Source of the DNA: Garcia nutans
Lineage: Eukaryota > Streptophyta > Magnoliopsida > Malpighiales > Euphorbiaceae
Reading direction: 5' to 3'
Length of the DNA stretch: 64,000 nucleotides
Assembly (NCBI GenBank): GCA_947685225.1
Contig: CANTUV010000077.1
Span: forward strand, 1,190,501-1,254,500
Position 1 is the first letter of the stretch, and each line of letters begins with the position of its first letter. The translations under genes were made by a program, and so were the position numbers. This document shows positions 48,723-60,219 of this stretch, one piece after another. Under the pieces are notes generated by a model. The model made no database searches, was not told the DNA's origin, and saw only the letters and a program-made list of their open reading frames with translations.

Positions 48723-51700
48723 ACAAGTGCAAAGTATTTTCACATCACACATTAATTGAAATTAATTTTTTTAATAAAAAAATTACTTTTTCGATAGTAA
48801 ATTTGATAATTGAATTTTGATTAATAAAAAAATATTGAAAAATATAAATAAATCCTACATTAGAAATATATAAAAAATATGTAATGACATATAAGTGGTA
48901 TAAATTAGATCTTAATGTAAATTAATTAATTTTATATAAGATGAAGTTTCAGATAACTTTCTTATTAATCAAATTAACTTATTAATCAAGTTAACTCTTA
49001 AATTTATAAGTTTTTATAGACTAGAGGAGTATCATATTCAAATTTGATAATTTCTTTATTACTAGATACAAAATTAATTTCTATTTGCTTTTATTAGGAT
49101 ACTTCAATAATTAAAATTTAATAATTCTAGTAAAAGTAAATTTAAGTTTGAATTTTAATATTAAGAAATGAAAAAAAAACAGAAGAATGTGTAATAATCT
49201 GCATATTTTTCACTTTGTTGAATTTTTGCATTTGATTTGAAGTTAAATTTTGATTTTTTTTTCAATTTTAATAATTAATTTATAAATTAATTTCTACAAA
49301 TCAATGTCAATATCATTTTACTGTTTTCATTGACTATTAATTTGACTTATTGATATCTGCTTCACTGCACAATCCCACATGGGTAATATTTAATCCTTCA
49401 AAGAAAATTCGTATCGTAGAGATTTCTTGCTAAGTACTATATATTAATTTAATTTAATTTAACTTAATTTTTTTGTTTGACTATGTGTGATGATAGCTTT
49501 TTTTTAATCTGCATGTGATGATAGATTTGTTCTTAATATAAAAAATTAATTTTTTAATATAAAAAATTTAAGAATAAAAATTATTATGATAAAAATGGAT
49601 GATTTTCTTGCGTTATATAATAAATATTATACCTTAAAATTACTTAGTTTAATGATAAAAAAATTATGATTTTTTGGCTGCCATAAAAGTTCAAATATTA
49701 TTTTGAATTTTTAAGGGAAATTATTAATAAAAATGAAGAAAACTTGAAGTTAATACAAACTATTGATTTGCACATAATAAAATTTGTTTGGTGATATATC
49801 TTTTTATGTAAATGAAGTTAAATAAAGTATTTTCTTCTCTTTTTTAATAATTTATTATGTGATATTAAGACAAAATAACATACACATCAATGACACTATT
49901 AAGTTGACTAATTAATTTCTAATTTTATATAAGTATATTAATTTTTTTTCTTTTTTTAATTTTCAAAATAATTTTAATAATCATAATATCATGATACATT
50001 TATAATTAAAAATTATTTTTTTGGCAATGATTAAAATTTATTCACTACCATGTTCTCAATATTAATTAATATATCATTTTTTTTGGGTTTGGTAGGGCCA
50101 AGATGGGGCCGATATTATGTGGGTCCAATTCAATTCCTAGTGTGCTATGGTGCGGTTGTTGCTTGCACACTTCTTGGAGGCCAATGCATGAAGGTGAGAA
50201 ATTTTAATGAAGTTGATTTTTTTTATTATCATATTTTTCAAAATTTTAATTTTTATTAAGAATTTTAATTATTTTATAAAAAATATATAATAAAATCCTA
50301 ATAATCTAATAATAAATTTATAAAACTTATCATATGTGCAATAATTTTGTTATAAACTTAAAAACAATTATATATTCTATGCAAAACTAATAAATTTATA
50401 AATTAATTTTTATTAAGAGTTTTTTTAGTTATTTTATAAAAACATATAATAAAATTATAATATTTTAATAATAAATTTAAAGAAGTTATAATGAGTATAA
50501 TAAATTTTAGGCTAAATAATTATAAAGTTTTGGAGGTTTTACATATTATATTAGTCAGTCCATGTATTTTCAACATCTAATTTTTGTATTCCTCTGTTTT
50601 CAAATATTAAACTATTTAGTCATTCTGTTAATATTTTTATCCTAAAAATATTAGTCAACTATTTTGATATTATAAAATAATTTATTTGCTCTTCCTTTAT
50701 ATATTTCTTTCTTTGTTATTTGTTAAGTCATGCTTATTTTTAATTTTATTTATATTTTTTACACATAATTTATTTTAATTTTGTAAATATTATTTAAAAA
50801 TAATTTTAAATAATATGAATAATATTTTTTATTATTTTACAAATAATTCATATATATCATTTATTTTAATTTTATAGATATTACTAAAAATAATTTTAAA
50901 TAATATTAATAATATCTTTTATTATTTTACAGATGATCTATATATAAAATAAAATTAAAAATAAAATAAACTTAATAAATAATAAAGATAAATATAAATA
51001 TATATAATTATATTTTATATTTTGAATATAAACTTGATATTTTTTATTAAATAAACTTAATAAATAACAAAGATAAACTTAATAAACTTAATATAGTTTT
51101 AAATAACATTTATAAAATTAAAATAAATTATGTGTAAGAAATATAAATAAAATTAAAAATAAACAAGACTTAACAAATAATAAAGAAAAAAATATATAAA
51201 AAAAGACAAATAAATTATTTTATAATATCAAAATAGTTAACTAATATTTTTAGGATAAAAATATTAACAGAAAGATTAAACCGTTTAATATTTGAAAATA
51301 AAATTATGTAAAAATTAGATGTTAAAAATATAAGAATAAACTAGTATAATATATAAAATTTCAGAAATTTTATAATTATTTAGCCTAAATTTTATATGTA
51401 CTATATATGGAACTATATAAATTTATAAATTATTCAAAAAATTCTGATAAATTTTATAACAAATTTCTAAGTTCGTAAATTTGTAATATATCATGATTTT
51501 TTTCTGATAATTTTATAAAACATTTATTTTTATAATTATCTAAAATAAGAAATTTTAATCTTTTTAATTAATTAATTAATTCTAATTTTCGTTTATATAT
51601 ATAATGCAGGCAATTTACTTGCTAGTAGAACCAAATGGAAATATAAAGCTATATGGGTTTGTAATAATATTTGGATGCTTAATGTTGACATTAGCTCAAA

Positions 51701-54700
51701 TCCCATCTTTTCACTCTCTGAGGCATATCAATTTGATCTCTTTGGTCCTATGCTTAGCTTATAGTGCCTGTGCCACTGCTGGCTCCATCCATATTGGTAT
51801 GTGCTATAATCTCAAGTCAATTTCACATAAAAATAATAATTGTATAGTATGGTAAATTCAAGTTTAATTTGCTATATGTAGACAATTCATATTATTTATT
51901 AGATTAACATTATATGCATTAAATAAGAGGCCATGGCGCCTAATCATTAAAATAATAATCAAAATATTCCATCGATATTTAATCTGCTTGGTAACTGATG
52001 TCCGTTTTAAAAAAGTATGATTGATGTCCTGCCAAATAAAAATTTCTCGTTACAAAAAAAATCAAAATATTACATTTTATCGATTTAATATAAATCGATA
52101 AAACTATGTTCTATTCAACAGATATCAGGAAATTGTCTGAATTTACATGGTATACTAGCATGTAAAGAATGATATTATAATTTATAATTCTCCGTCAACT
52201 CCATTCCTTCCAAGATAGCATATTATGTAGGTTCAAGCAATCTCTAATCTTTGTTGGATAGAATTAACATTAAAAAAAATTAATTTCTATATTTAATTAA
52301 CAAAAATTATTAAGTTTGAATTAAATTGACAAAGCATGTGATATGGTATTTTTATGATTTTTAAGTCTAAATAAGATTTTCAAAAAATTCAAACTCAAAT
52401 TATAAATTATTTACTATTAATGGACAGCCCCGTTTCTGAGATTTTTAGGGCCCCAGGCGAATAATGAGAAAGAGGGCCCTAACATTGGGACCAACATCAA
52501 TGAACAATATAAGTCTTTCGGATTTTTGGTAGAAGACAAGTCGGAGAGGCTCTAAGGAATATGAAACGATATTTTGGCAGAAGAAAAAAGAAATAAAATT
52601 AACCCAGAATTTTATTTTATTTTTTGGCTGCTGTTGTGCTATTTAATGTAAGATTTTTTTTTTGGGATTTTGGACCCCTATTCTGGACTTTCTAGCATGG
52701 GTCCTAGGCGGTCGCACTTAATGCCTACCCTCAGGACCGGGCCTGGTAATGGATCCATTGATTTAATAACTCTCTAATTTAAAAAGTATCATGTGTTGTC
52801 TTGAGAATTACAAAATTTTGAATTTGTTTTGTTTTCTGAGGAGAAGAACTACGAAATGTGAAGAATAAAATTTTGAATTTATAACCTAATTAAAGCAAAA
52901 TTACCTAAAAATTAGAAAAACCTAGACTTTGAGGAAGTGATTTGAATTTAGACTTCTAATGCCTTACATTAGATAGCATTTCTTATTTTTCACAGGAAAT
53001 ACTTCAAATGAACCAAAGAACTATTCAATCAATGGAGATACCGATGACAAAGTTTTTGGAGTCTTTAATGCAATTGCAATCATTGCCACAACTTATGGCA
53101 ATGGAATCATCCCAGAAATTCAGGTACGAATTATATATACACGCACAAGTAAATAGGATTGGCTCTGCGATTTAGATTGCTCTTGTCAAATTAAATTAAA
53201 TTATCTATTATTATTAAATATTAAAAAAAATATTAAAATATCTAAATAAAATTTTCTTTATTTGTCTATATATATATATATTATCTATATATAATTTTTT
53301 TATTGTTTATATTTAAGTTTTATACTCCCTCCGTATCATTTATATAGGAAAAATTTTCTTTTTTGGTGTATCTTTTGTATAGAAAATATGTCATTTTAGG
53401 TAAATTTTGGAAAGTGGAATGAGACAAAATACCATTTATACCCTTGCCTTAAAAGTAGGTTTTGAGGGATATTTTTTTAAGGGTATTTAAGTAAATAGAG
53501 ATGGAAAAAGTGAAATTTCCTTAATTTTCATGTCCATTTTACTTTTTCTATGTAAATGATACGGAGGGAGTATATAATTTTTTATTGCTTTGCTTATATA
53601 AAATTTTTGTACATAATTTTTTATTACCTATATATAATTTTTCTATACATTAACAATTTTTTTTTGTTTGCCCTCTAGAGTGAATTGTTCTAAACCTAAA
53701 GCTTATTGGGCTTACTCTAGGCCGGCATTGGGCATAAGCATACACATATTATAATTAGAATTTTTGACAAAAATATAAAAAAAGTTAAAAATAATTTTAA
53801 ATTTACTATATTTATAAAATATTTATCAAAATATTAGAATTTATAAAATATTTATCAAAATACTAAATTTTTATAGTTTACAATAAGTTTATAATGAGTT
53901 TATAATGAGTTTATAATGAATTTATCATGAGTTTACAACGAGTTTATAAATTTTACACAGTTTATAATAAGTTTATTATGAGTTTATAATAAAATAACTA
54001 AAATACTCACTGTAAAAAAATAAAAATTTTTAAAAATATGGTGGAGGGTGTCATTTTCTCTTATAATTAAGAAAAAATGATACCTTTCAGTATATTTTTT
54101 ACCAGTAGTATTTTAGTCATTTTATTATAAATTCATAATAAACTCATTATAAACTATATAAAATTTATAAATTCATAATAAACCTATGATAAATTTATTA
54201 TAAACTCATCGTAAACTAATAAAAATATAGTGTTTTAGTAAATATTTTATAAATTCTGATATTTTTAAAAAAATTCAATTTCTCTTATATTTTTGTTAAA
54301 AGCCCTATAATTAATGGGATTATTTTAGAAATTTAGGTACGAGTTATATATATATATATATGCATATGCATGTGTGCAGACATACACATACAAATTATAA
54401 TAAATTAGATAATTCCAAAAATTTAGGAACAAATTATATTTACATGCATATGCACGCACATGCACTTGTAGTCAAAGGGATCATCCCAGAAATTCATATA
54501 AGAATTCTATATACATGTATGCGCATGCACATACACACATTGTATTAGATTAAAGATTCAATTTTGATGAAATAAATAATGGCCAAGTGCAGGCAACAAT
54601 AGCAGCTCCTGTGAAGGGGAAGATGTTCAAAGGACTTTGTGTATGTTACAGTGTGATTTTAGTGACATTCTTTAGTGTTGCTATTTCTGGTTATTGGGCA

Positions 54701-55901
54701 TTTGGCAACCAAGCTGAAGGTCTCATTCTTAGCAACTTTGTTACTAGTGATGGGAAGCCTAATTTGGTGCCTAAATGGTTTGTTTTGATGACCAATATCT
54801 TCACTATTCTTCAATTATCAGCTGTTGCTGTAGTAAGTCTTCTCTCTTCATAATATTATCTTACCTAAAAATGCTAGTTGTATTTACGAATGTGCACAAA
54901 TAGGGTTTGAGTTGTATTTTTTTTTAGACATTTAATACATTGTGGAGAAGATGAGTCGATTTTAAATTTATTATCCAGAAAAATATATACTTATTACTAA
55001 ATTTTATTCCAATGTGCTGTTTGAGCCGCATTTTACGTAATATAAATCTAATTTGATTAAAGTGTTTTCATTTAATTTATTTTTCAATTCATTTTAAATG
55101 AAATTAGGTTGCAAGTCGTACTTTTCTGTTACCCACACTCAACTCAAATCTTATTCAAATTAAAATTTTAAATTTTAAAAATTAAATCAAGTTTAAGGAT
55201 GAATTCTTCTAACTCATCTCATTTTTTTTTAGTGAGTCAATTGGAAGATCATTTGAGTTTCTAGACTTGTTTAAGCGTATTTATTCTTTTTTTTTTAGGA
55301 TGCATATTTGTTCCAAATAGAGATTCCATAGATTTTGAATCCTTGATCTTTTACATTACAAGATAGACATTCGACTAACCTGATATCTGCCATTTAATTA
55401 ATATAAAATTTATAGAATAATCACTACGACAAATAAAAATAAAAACAATATCACAACATAATGTGAAACAAATAGAATTGTAATAATAATCATATGAATT
55501 GATAATTCTTTTCTTTATAGGTTTACCTGCAGCCAACAAATGAAGTGATGGAAAGAGCATTTGCAGATCCAGACTGCAAACAATTTTCTCCAAGAAATGT
55601 GATTCCAAGACTAATTTCAAGATCATTTTCTGTGATCATTGCAACACTAATAGCTGCAATGCTCCCATTTTTCGGGGACATAAATTCGCTGATCGGAGCG
55701 TTTGGTTTCTTACCATTAGATTTCATTTTGCCTGTTGTCTTCTTCAACTTGACATTTAAACCTTCCAAGAAAAGCCTTATTTTCTGGTTGAATATAAGCA
55801 TGGCAACACTTTTCTCAGGATTTGCAGTTATTTCAGCCATTGCAGCTGTTAGACAAATAATTCTTGATGCCAAGACTTATAGATTATTTGCTAATGTTTG
55901 A
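46096..55901 (+). CDS. GAT1: GABA / amino acid transporter, GAT1-like (AAAP family)
   Basis: A plasma membrane proton-coupled transporter of GABA and related compounds in the amino acid/auxin permease family. Seven exons (46096-46243, 46894-47124, 50096-50193, 51610-51796, 52996-53123, 54593-54832, 55521-55901) join in frame with GT/AG borders to 470 residues, close to the family length of about 450. The N-terminus has a Ser/Asn-rich run unique to this protein, then DAGALFVLKSKGSWLHCGYHLTTSIVA. About 10-11 hydrophobic membrane segments follow, with family motifs PRWGRYYVGPIQ, AIIATTYGNGIIPEIQ, SGYWAFGNQAEG, LPFFGDINSLIGAFGF and a conserved tail. The signatures match Arabidopsis GAT1 (AT1G08230) better than probable GABA transporter 2. 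A second ATG at 46105 could also serve. Introns 2 and 3 are long and most introns hold repeats. No coding damage is seen. Confidence 0.95.
46345..46530 (+). mobile_element. Au-like SINE remnant in GAT1 intron 1
   Basis: It is flanked by a perfect 12-bp duplication ATGTTTGATCAC (46333-46344, 46531-46542). The body carries GTGGAAACGGCCTCTTGCAA and GCGGGAGCATTCGTATACTGG, then ACTGTCC and a T run, the signature 3' part of the plant Au SINE. An upstream piece, GGTCCGATCCTTCCCCGGACCC, normally belongs just before the 3' end, so the copy looks rearranged, and the tRNA-like head is missing. Confidence 0.75.
48136..48433. mobile_element. Degraded TIR MITE in GAT1 intron 2
   Basis: The left end TACTCCTTTCGTTTTACTTCA with AACTATTATGTAAGAAAATTT is inverted relative to the right end (TTTTTAGAAGTACAATTAAAATAAAACTGAGTGAA). 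It has many mismatches and no clear target duplication. Confidence 0.45.
48663..48720. repeat. (TTA)n microsatellite in GAT1 intron 2
   Basis: About 19 uninterrupted TTA units. The poly-leucine frame it makes is not a gene. Confidence 0.95.
50510..51385. mobile_element. Mutator-like long-TIR element in GAT1 intron 3
   Basis: A 9-bp duplication TAAATTTTA flanks it (50501-50509, 51386-51394). Both termini read GGCTAAATAATTATAAA inwards. The arms are inverted over at least 300 bp, for example TTAATATTTTTATCCTAAAAA near 50630 against TTTTTAGGATAAAAATATTAA near 51250. The centre is AT-rich. The arms could fold into a long hairpin in the unspliced transcript. Confidence 0.88.
52425..52745. mobile_element. 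hAT-type MITE in GAT1 intron 4
   Basis: The 321-bp element begins CAGCCCCGTTTCTGAG and ends CTCAGGACCGGGCCTG, which are imperfect inverted repeats. 8-bp flanks TTAATGGA and GTAATGGA match at 7 of 8, as expected for hAT. Internal GGGCCC-rich blocks (GGGCCCCAGGCG, GGTCCTAGGCGG) are also inverted. No coding content. Confidence 0.82.
53325..53570. mobile_element. Stowaway-like MITE in GAT1 intron 5
   Basis: The ends CTCCCTCCGTATCATTTATA and its inverse (TGTAAATGATACGGAGGGAG) enclose 246 bp and are flanked by TA on both sides. The interior is also partly inverted. Typical Stowaway size and structure, non-coding. Confidence 0.93.
53758..54305. mobile_element. Fold-back (Mutator-like MITE) element in GAT1 intron 5
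   Basis: TATAATTA repeats at 53750-53757 and 54306-54313 flank it (9 bp if one mismatch is allowed). The two halves are inverted almost throughout. The left arm from ACAAAAATATAA to GAGTTTATAAT...AAAATACT is mirrored on the right (AGTATTTTAG...ATTATAAACTC...TTATATTTTTGT), meeting near 54050. It has no coding content and would form a hairpin with arms of about 250 bp in the pre-mRNA. Confidence 0.8.
54314..54540 (+). repeat. Degenerate copies of the exon 5 end and its splice donor
   Basis: Real exon 5 ends GGAATCATCCCAGAAATTCAG then GTACGA (53103-53129). Three related blocks lie in the same intron: 54316-54345 (GGGATTATTTTAGAAATTTAG then GTACGAG), 54407-54440 (AATTCCAAAAATTTAGGAACA) and 54478-54510 (GGGATCATCCCAGAAATTCA then TATAAG). 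Each is followed by the TATATA/TGCATATGCA-like sequence that follows the true donor. The first keeps a usable donor consensus; the third is almost identical to the exon. Confidence 0.75.
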
Positions 55902-56680
55902 TCAAATTAAATTTGCCTATTTTTATTGTATATTTATTATGCGATATTAATTAGTCGTGTTTACGCATAAATAATAATAAATTTTATTATTTATGTAAAA
56001 ATAAATTTGTAAATACACAAATTACAATATTTGTGTATTGATTTATGTAAAAAATCAATGTGTATTTATTTAATAAATTTCAATATGTAATTCGTGGTTT
56101 TTTTTGTCAATTAATATAAATTAATTTCTGAGTTATATTTTTTTTATCAATCATTTTGAAATAAGTGATTGTAATAAATCTCAATGAAAATAAAATACGT
56201 CCGAATAAAAATTAAAACATTTATTTAATGTGTATTTATTTAATAAATTCTAGTATGTAATTTGTATAGTTTTTTTATCAATCTTAACAGAAATCAATTA
56301 GTAATTTGTATTGTGTTCTTATCAATTACTTTAAAAAAAGTAATCACAACAAATCCTAATGAAAATAACAAATTTAAATAAAAATTAGAGTATTTATTGC
56401 TATTTAAGCACACATGTTAGAAAAATCCATATTTATATACCAAAAAAAAACTAATACTCGTAGCAATTTCTTTCTTTTTGAGAATGTATTTTCATATTAT
56501 TCTTCAATTTATGTGAAATCATAACTCAAATAAAATTATTAGCCTGTTGAACTCTTTGTGGAATAAATTTTTTTTACAATAAATAAGAAATCATTAAAAA
56601 TTAAACCTACAAATTATAACAGAAATCAAAATAAGGACTAAATATATAATAAATAAACAAAAATTCCATAACCCAAAATT
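55902..56680. other. Spacer between convergent GAT1 and AHL genes
   Basis: This 779-bp spacer must contain both 3' UTRs. A two-copy repeat of about 170 bp (starting AATGTGTATTTATTTAATAAA at 56057 and 56227) fills its middle. Each unit continues with TATGTAATT(C/T)GT, TTTTATCAAT and AAT(G)AAAATAAAA blocks. No gene is seen. Confidence 0.6.
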
Positions 56681-57778
56681 TCAATTATTATTATTATTGT
56701 TGTTGTTGTCTGAATGGGGAATGTTGGAATTGATATCTGGAGATACTTTCTTGTCTGAAATGGGTTGATTTTCTGCTTCAGTACCATTTATACAATTTTC
56801 TTCATCTTTTGTAGTTTCTGCAATTTGTATTGGAAATTTTACCATTTCTGAATTGCTAAGCAAAGTTGACCCAGCAATTGTTGATGAAGAATCAGCCAGT
56901 TGCCTTAACTTGAGTTCCTTGCTGATATTTTGCTTGAAACTAGCAACAATTACCTGATAAAAATTTGAAACAAATAAGCCTAATTTTGAAGAAAATGTAA
57001 AGATCAATGGAAAAATTATGCTTTTCATCATATTTAAAATTTTTTTAACGGGGAGGAAAGGTAAATATTAATGCAAAAATTAAGCTACTTACCATATTTT
57101 TTTAAAACTTTTACTTGTTTTAACAAGGAGAAAAGGTAAAGATTAATGGGAAAATTACGATATTCACCAGATTTTTAGAAATTTTTACATATTTTAATAA
57201 CAGGGGTTTTTATCATTTTACAAAAATGTATAATAAATTTATAATAAATTTTTTTTGTGTAAATTTGTAAATTGATAAAAAATTCTGATAAATTTGAAAT
57301 TGCTAACAAATTCAGAAATATTTTTTTTTTCGCAATTTTGTAAAAAAGTCAAGATTAATTAAGAAAAGCTGCAATTTCTTGGAGATAATATATAAGAAAC
57401 TTACTTGGATAGGACCTGATGCTATTAAAGATCCAACAATACCACCAACAAAAACCCTGCCATCAGGTTTTGCCAGGGAAACACTTAACATGCCAGTTTT
57501 ACTATTGAAGCCTATTGTTTCACCAAATGTAAACGATCCTGATAAAGAAAGAATTTCAAATCGGCCCTGGAAAGAAAAATATGTATCAGAGTTGAATGAT
57601 TCTCAATGCAACAAGACTTCTTGTATTTACAGTTTCTGGCGAGAACCTCGTATCTGAAAATTCCTGAAGAAGAATCTGGTTGACGAATAATGGCACTTGA
57701 GACTACACCAGTTGCACTGAGAATACACATTGCTCTTGAACCCTTTTGGGCAAATGTTATCATCTTGCTAACAATATC
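56681..57778 (-). CDS. AHL: AT-hook nuclear-localized (AHL) protein, last three exons only
   Basis: AHL proteins bind AT-rich DNA through AT-hooks and oligomerise through the PPC (DUF296) domain to regulate chromatin and transcription. Three exons, complement of 56681-56953, 57405-57566 and 57647-57778, join in phase 0 with good splice sites. They encode 189 residues: DIVSKMITFAQKG...RQPDSS...FRYE, then the PPC core GRFEILSLSGSF with SVSLAKPDGRVFVGG, then VIVASF and a variable tail ending in poly-Asn before the stop. The upstream exons with the AT-hook(s) and the first PPC strand are not found between 57779 and 64000. Either they lie beyond the window past a repeat-filled intron, or the gene is 5'-truncated. 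The feature is therefore partial. The frame that is present is intact. Confidence 0.88.
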
Positions 57779-58480
57779 CTGATAGTGAAAATTATAGCTT
57801 TTGTTAGACGAAAGACAAGCAAAACTTGGCGATAATGATCTTATAAATAAAACCCTGGTCACTGAGTCAGATGTGTGTGTACAACACGTGTTGACAGAGA
57901 TTTATCAAGCTAAAAAATTTTAAAAACATAAAATACATTTATTTAATAATAAAAATTAAAAATTGAAAAATAATGAAACCTATATAGGTTCCATTATCAT
58001 CTTATCTAGCTAAGCTCATAGAAGAACCTCAAAAGATGAAACTCTTTTTTTTTAAATTTAATATTTATTCTTTTTAGCAAAATAGTAATTAATAAAAGAA
58101 AAACAATTGCTTGGTGTTTTTTAGTCCAATTGTGTTCTCAATTGTTACATCCTTGCTAAAAAACCTTCATCAAATACAGTAGTAAAAAGTAAAGAAGTAA
58201 TATAAAAATGCAATTAGCTTCTTTCTGCTAGTTACCACAAAAATAAGGCAAAGTAAATTTATTTTTCACTAAGGAAACAATTAAAGAAAATTAAATGGGT
58301 AGTTAAGAATAAGTAAATATTTAAATCTTATCAAGAATTGCTGATTTGAAAGTGGTCCAACCATCATCAAAACTTATATTAATAGTAATGCACGTAACAT
58401 CATTTCCATCTCCAATTAGAACAATATTTTTCTTAAAACTTTAAATTTCAACATACTCCTCGTATACTCCTCTAACATAA
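57779..58480. other. Sequence upstream of the first visible AHL exon
   Basis: AT-rich, with no basic AT-hook coding sequence (no RGRP-type codons on the minus strand). A G-box-like ACACGTGT core lies near 57886. It is presumably intron if the AHL gene continues, or promoter-less flank if it is truncated. Confidence 0.45.
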
Positions 58481-59070
58481 TGATAATACCCTACTTATCG
58501 AGCTAGAGCATTGTATGTCATAAGTTAACATAGTTACTAGAGCTCTTTCTGAGCCTCCTTGCGTGGCACCTTTGAACCTAATATAAATGTCAGATAACTT
58601 GAAGGGGTCTAATGATATAACCCTTCATTTTACTGAGCTCTCATACTGAGCTGCATGCCAGTTGCCTTTTGGACGAGCTCTTCAGAAGGCTCAGCATTTG
58701 CCCTGGGCACCCTCGCCCTACCAAGCTTTGTGGACATTCTTTGACACAACAGGTGCACAATCTTGATGTGACAGGCGTACTAGTACGATTTTTTAAATAT
58801 TCTCTAACATAGACATGTTTGTCCTCCACACACCAACTATATATATGGGTAAACTCCCCATAGGTAACGGGCTCTTCTTCTCCTCTCTTCTCTGAATTAT
58901 TATTATCTATGCTCAGACCTATTGAGCACTGACTTAGGCATCGGAGCCTCCCCCATGGAGCCCAATCCGCCTCCGCTCTCTCTTATCCTATAGGTCAGAA
59001 TTCGAGCATAGGCAACACTCGAGCCCTATCTCAGAGAGCTAAGATGACCCCTGAGAATCAACCCATCATC
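58481..59070 (-). repeat. LTR-like repeat, inverted and truncated copy
   Basis: 590 bp align in reverse with 60796-61383 and with 61970 onward. They share TTTACCCATATATATAG, the GAGAAGAGAGGAGAAGAAGAG block, GGCATGCAGCTC, CCTCAAGTT and the GGTTCAAAGGTGCCA segment. The copy stops abruptly at TGATAATACC (58481), where AT-rich host-like sequence begins. It lacks the TATA-box half seen in the other two copies. Confidence 0.8.
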
Positions 59071-60219
59071 AATGGTGTGGTGAGCATGGATAAGTTATTC
59101 CCTAGCAGAGGTGGTATATCTCAGGTACATCCCACAGCTCTTAAAAGAAGCACTCTGGCTGTGCTCTACTTTATCATTTTGTATAATAAATATCTCATTT
59201 TCTCACAATGAATACACATAGTGTTTACAAATTATCTAGCTATGTAATACAACACACAATCGCTCAAATATCAAACAGCTCAACCGAGCTCTCCAATTAC
59301 TTTTAGCTTATCATGGCTTGCATAAAGAGCCTTATAATGCCCTCGTTGCGCAACAATCAATTGCACTCTGACAGTGCATAAGCGCACCCTAGCTGTGAAT
59401 ACAATTAAAGTCGAGCAATATAAGAAACTTTTCGTTTATAATACCAAACTGTTTAGTGTCTTCTCATACATTTGTTTTATTTATAACATCATACCATTTA
59501 ATTTTTTATTGCGTATTAATTTGCTTATAGCGTCTGCATGCGCATTTTATTATAGCCCCTTGTGAAGGACCGAGCTTCAGTGCTCTAACCAAGCATCAAT
59601 GCTATTATATTATGTCGCAATTCGTTTTTGTCTTTACAATTATGTAAGTTTAGGGGCTTATGTAATATCACTCTTTGTATGAGGTCTCGAGCCCCACTTA
59701 TATGATTTTATTATTGTATCAAAGATGTATCAATATACATAGTTAGACGCTTTGTTAGCCCTCTAAAACTCAGCTCAAGAGACTACTTGACATAAATGTC
59801 AAGGCAATGAAGAGAGACACTAACACCATTGATTTCCAAGCAATAGCATCAACATTTAAGCACTTGCACCCCTAAACGCCCAGCATCGGCACTCAGGCTC
59901 ATCCAAGAGTCGAGCTCAGGCACTCAAGCTCAATTGAGTCATGGTCAAGCCAGTAGCATAGCCAAAGAATTTGCACTGAAAAGAAAAACCAAGAATTTGC
60001 TCAAACCAAAAGAGCTCAAGCAACTCCCCCAGAGCCAAGAATCCGTTAAAGCAGAAGAGCTTGAGTAGCTCCACCAGAGTCAAGAATCTGATTGAAAAGA
60101 GAAAGCTCGATCAACTCTTGCCCGAGCCATAAATTCCAAAAATACTCTCCCAGCAGCCAAATTTCAAAGTGGATCGCCTAACCGACCACTGTGGATAATA
60201 CCTTAGGTAGGTAATTACT
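59071..60219. other. Decayed retroelement interior, unrecognised
   Basis: Composition is like the flanking LTR-like repeats, with many GAGCTC/AGCTCA words, but I recognise no protein similarity in either strand. TTGTATAATAAATATC near 59178 could be a TATA box. Confidence 0.4.

Noticed and set aside
48629..48820. Leucine-rich open frame
   Set aside because: Created by the TTA microsatellite inside GAT1 intron 2.
57379..57657. Plus-strand 92-residue open frame over the AHL exon
   Set aside because: Antisense shadow of the PPC-domain exon 57405-57566.
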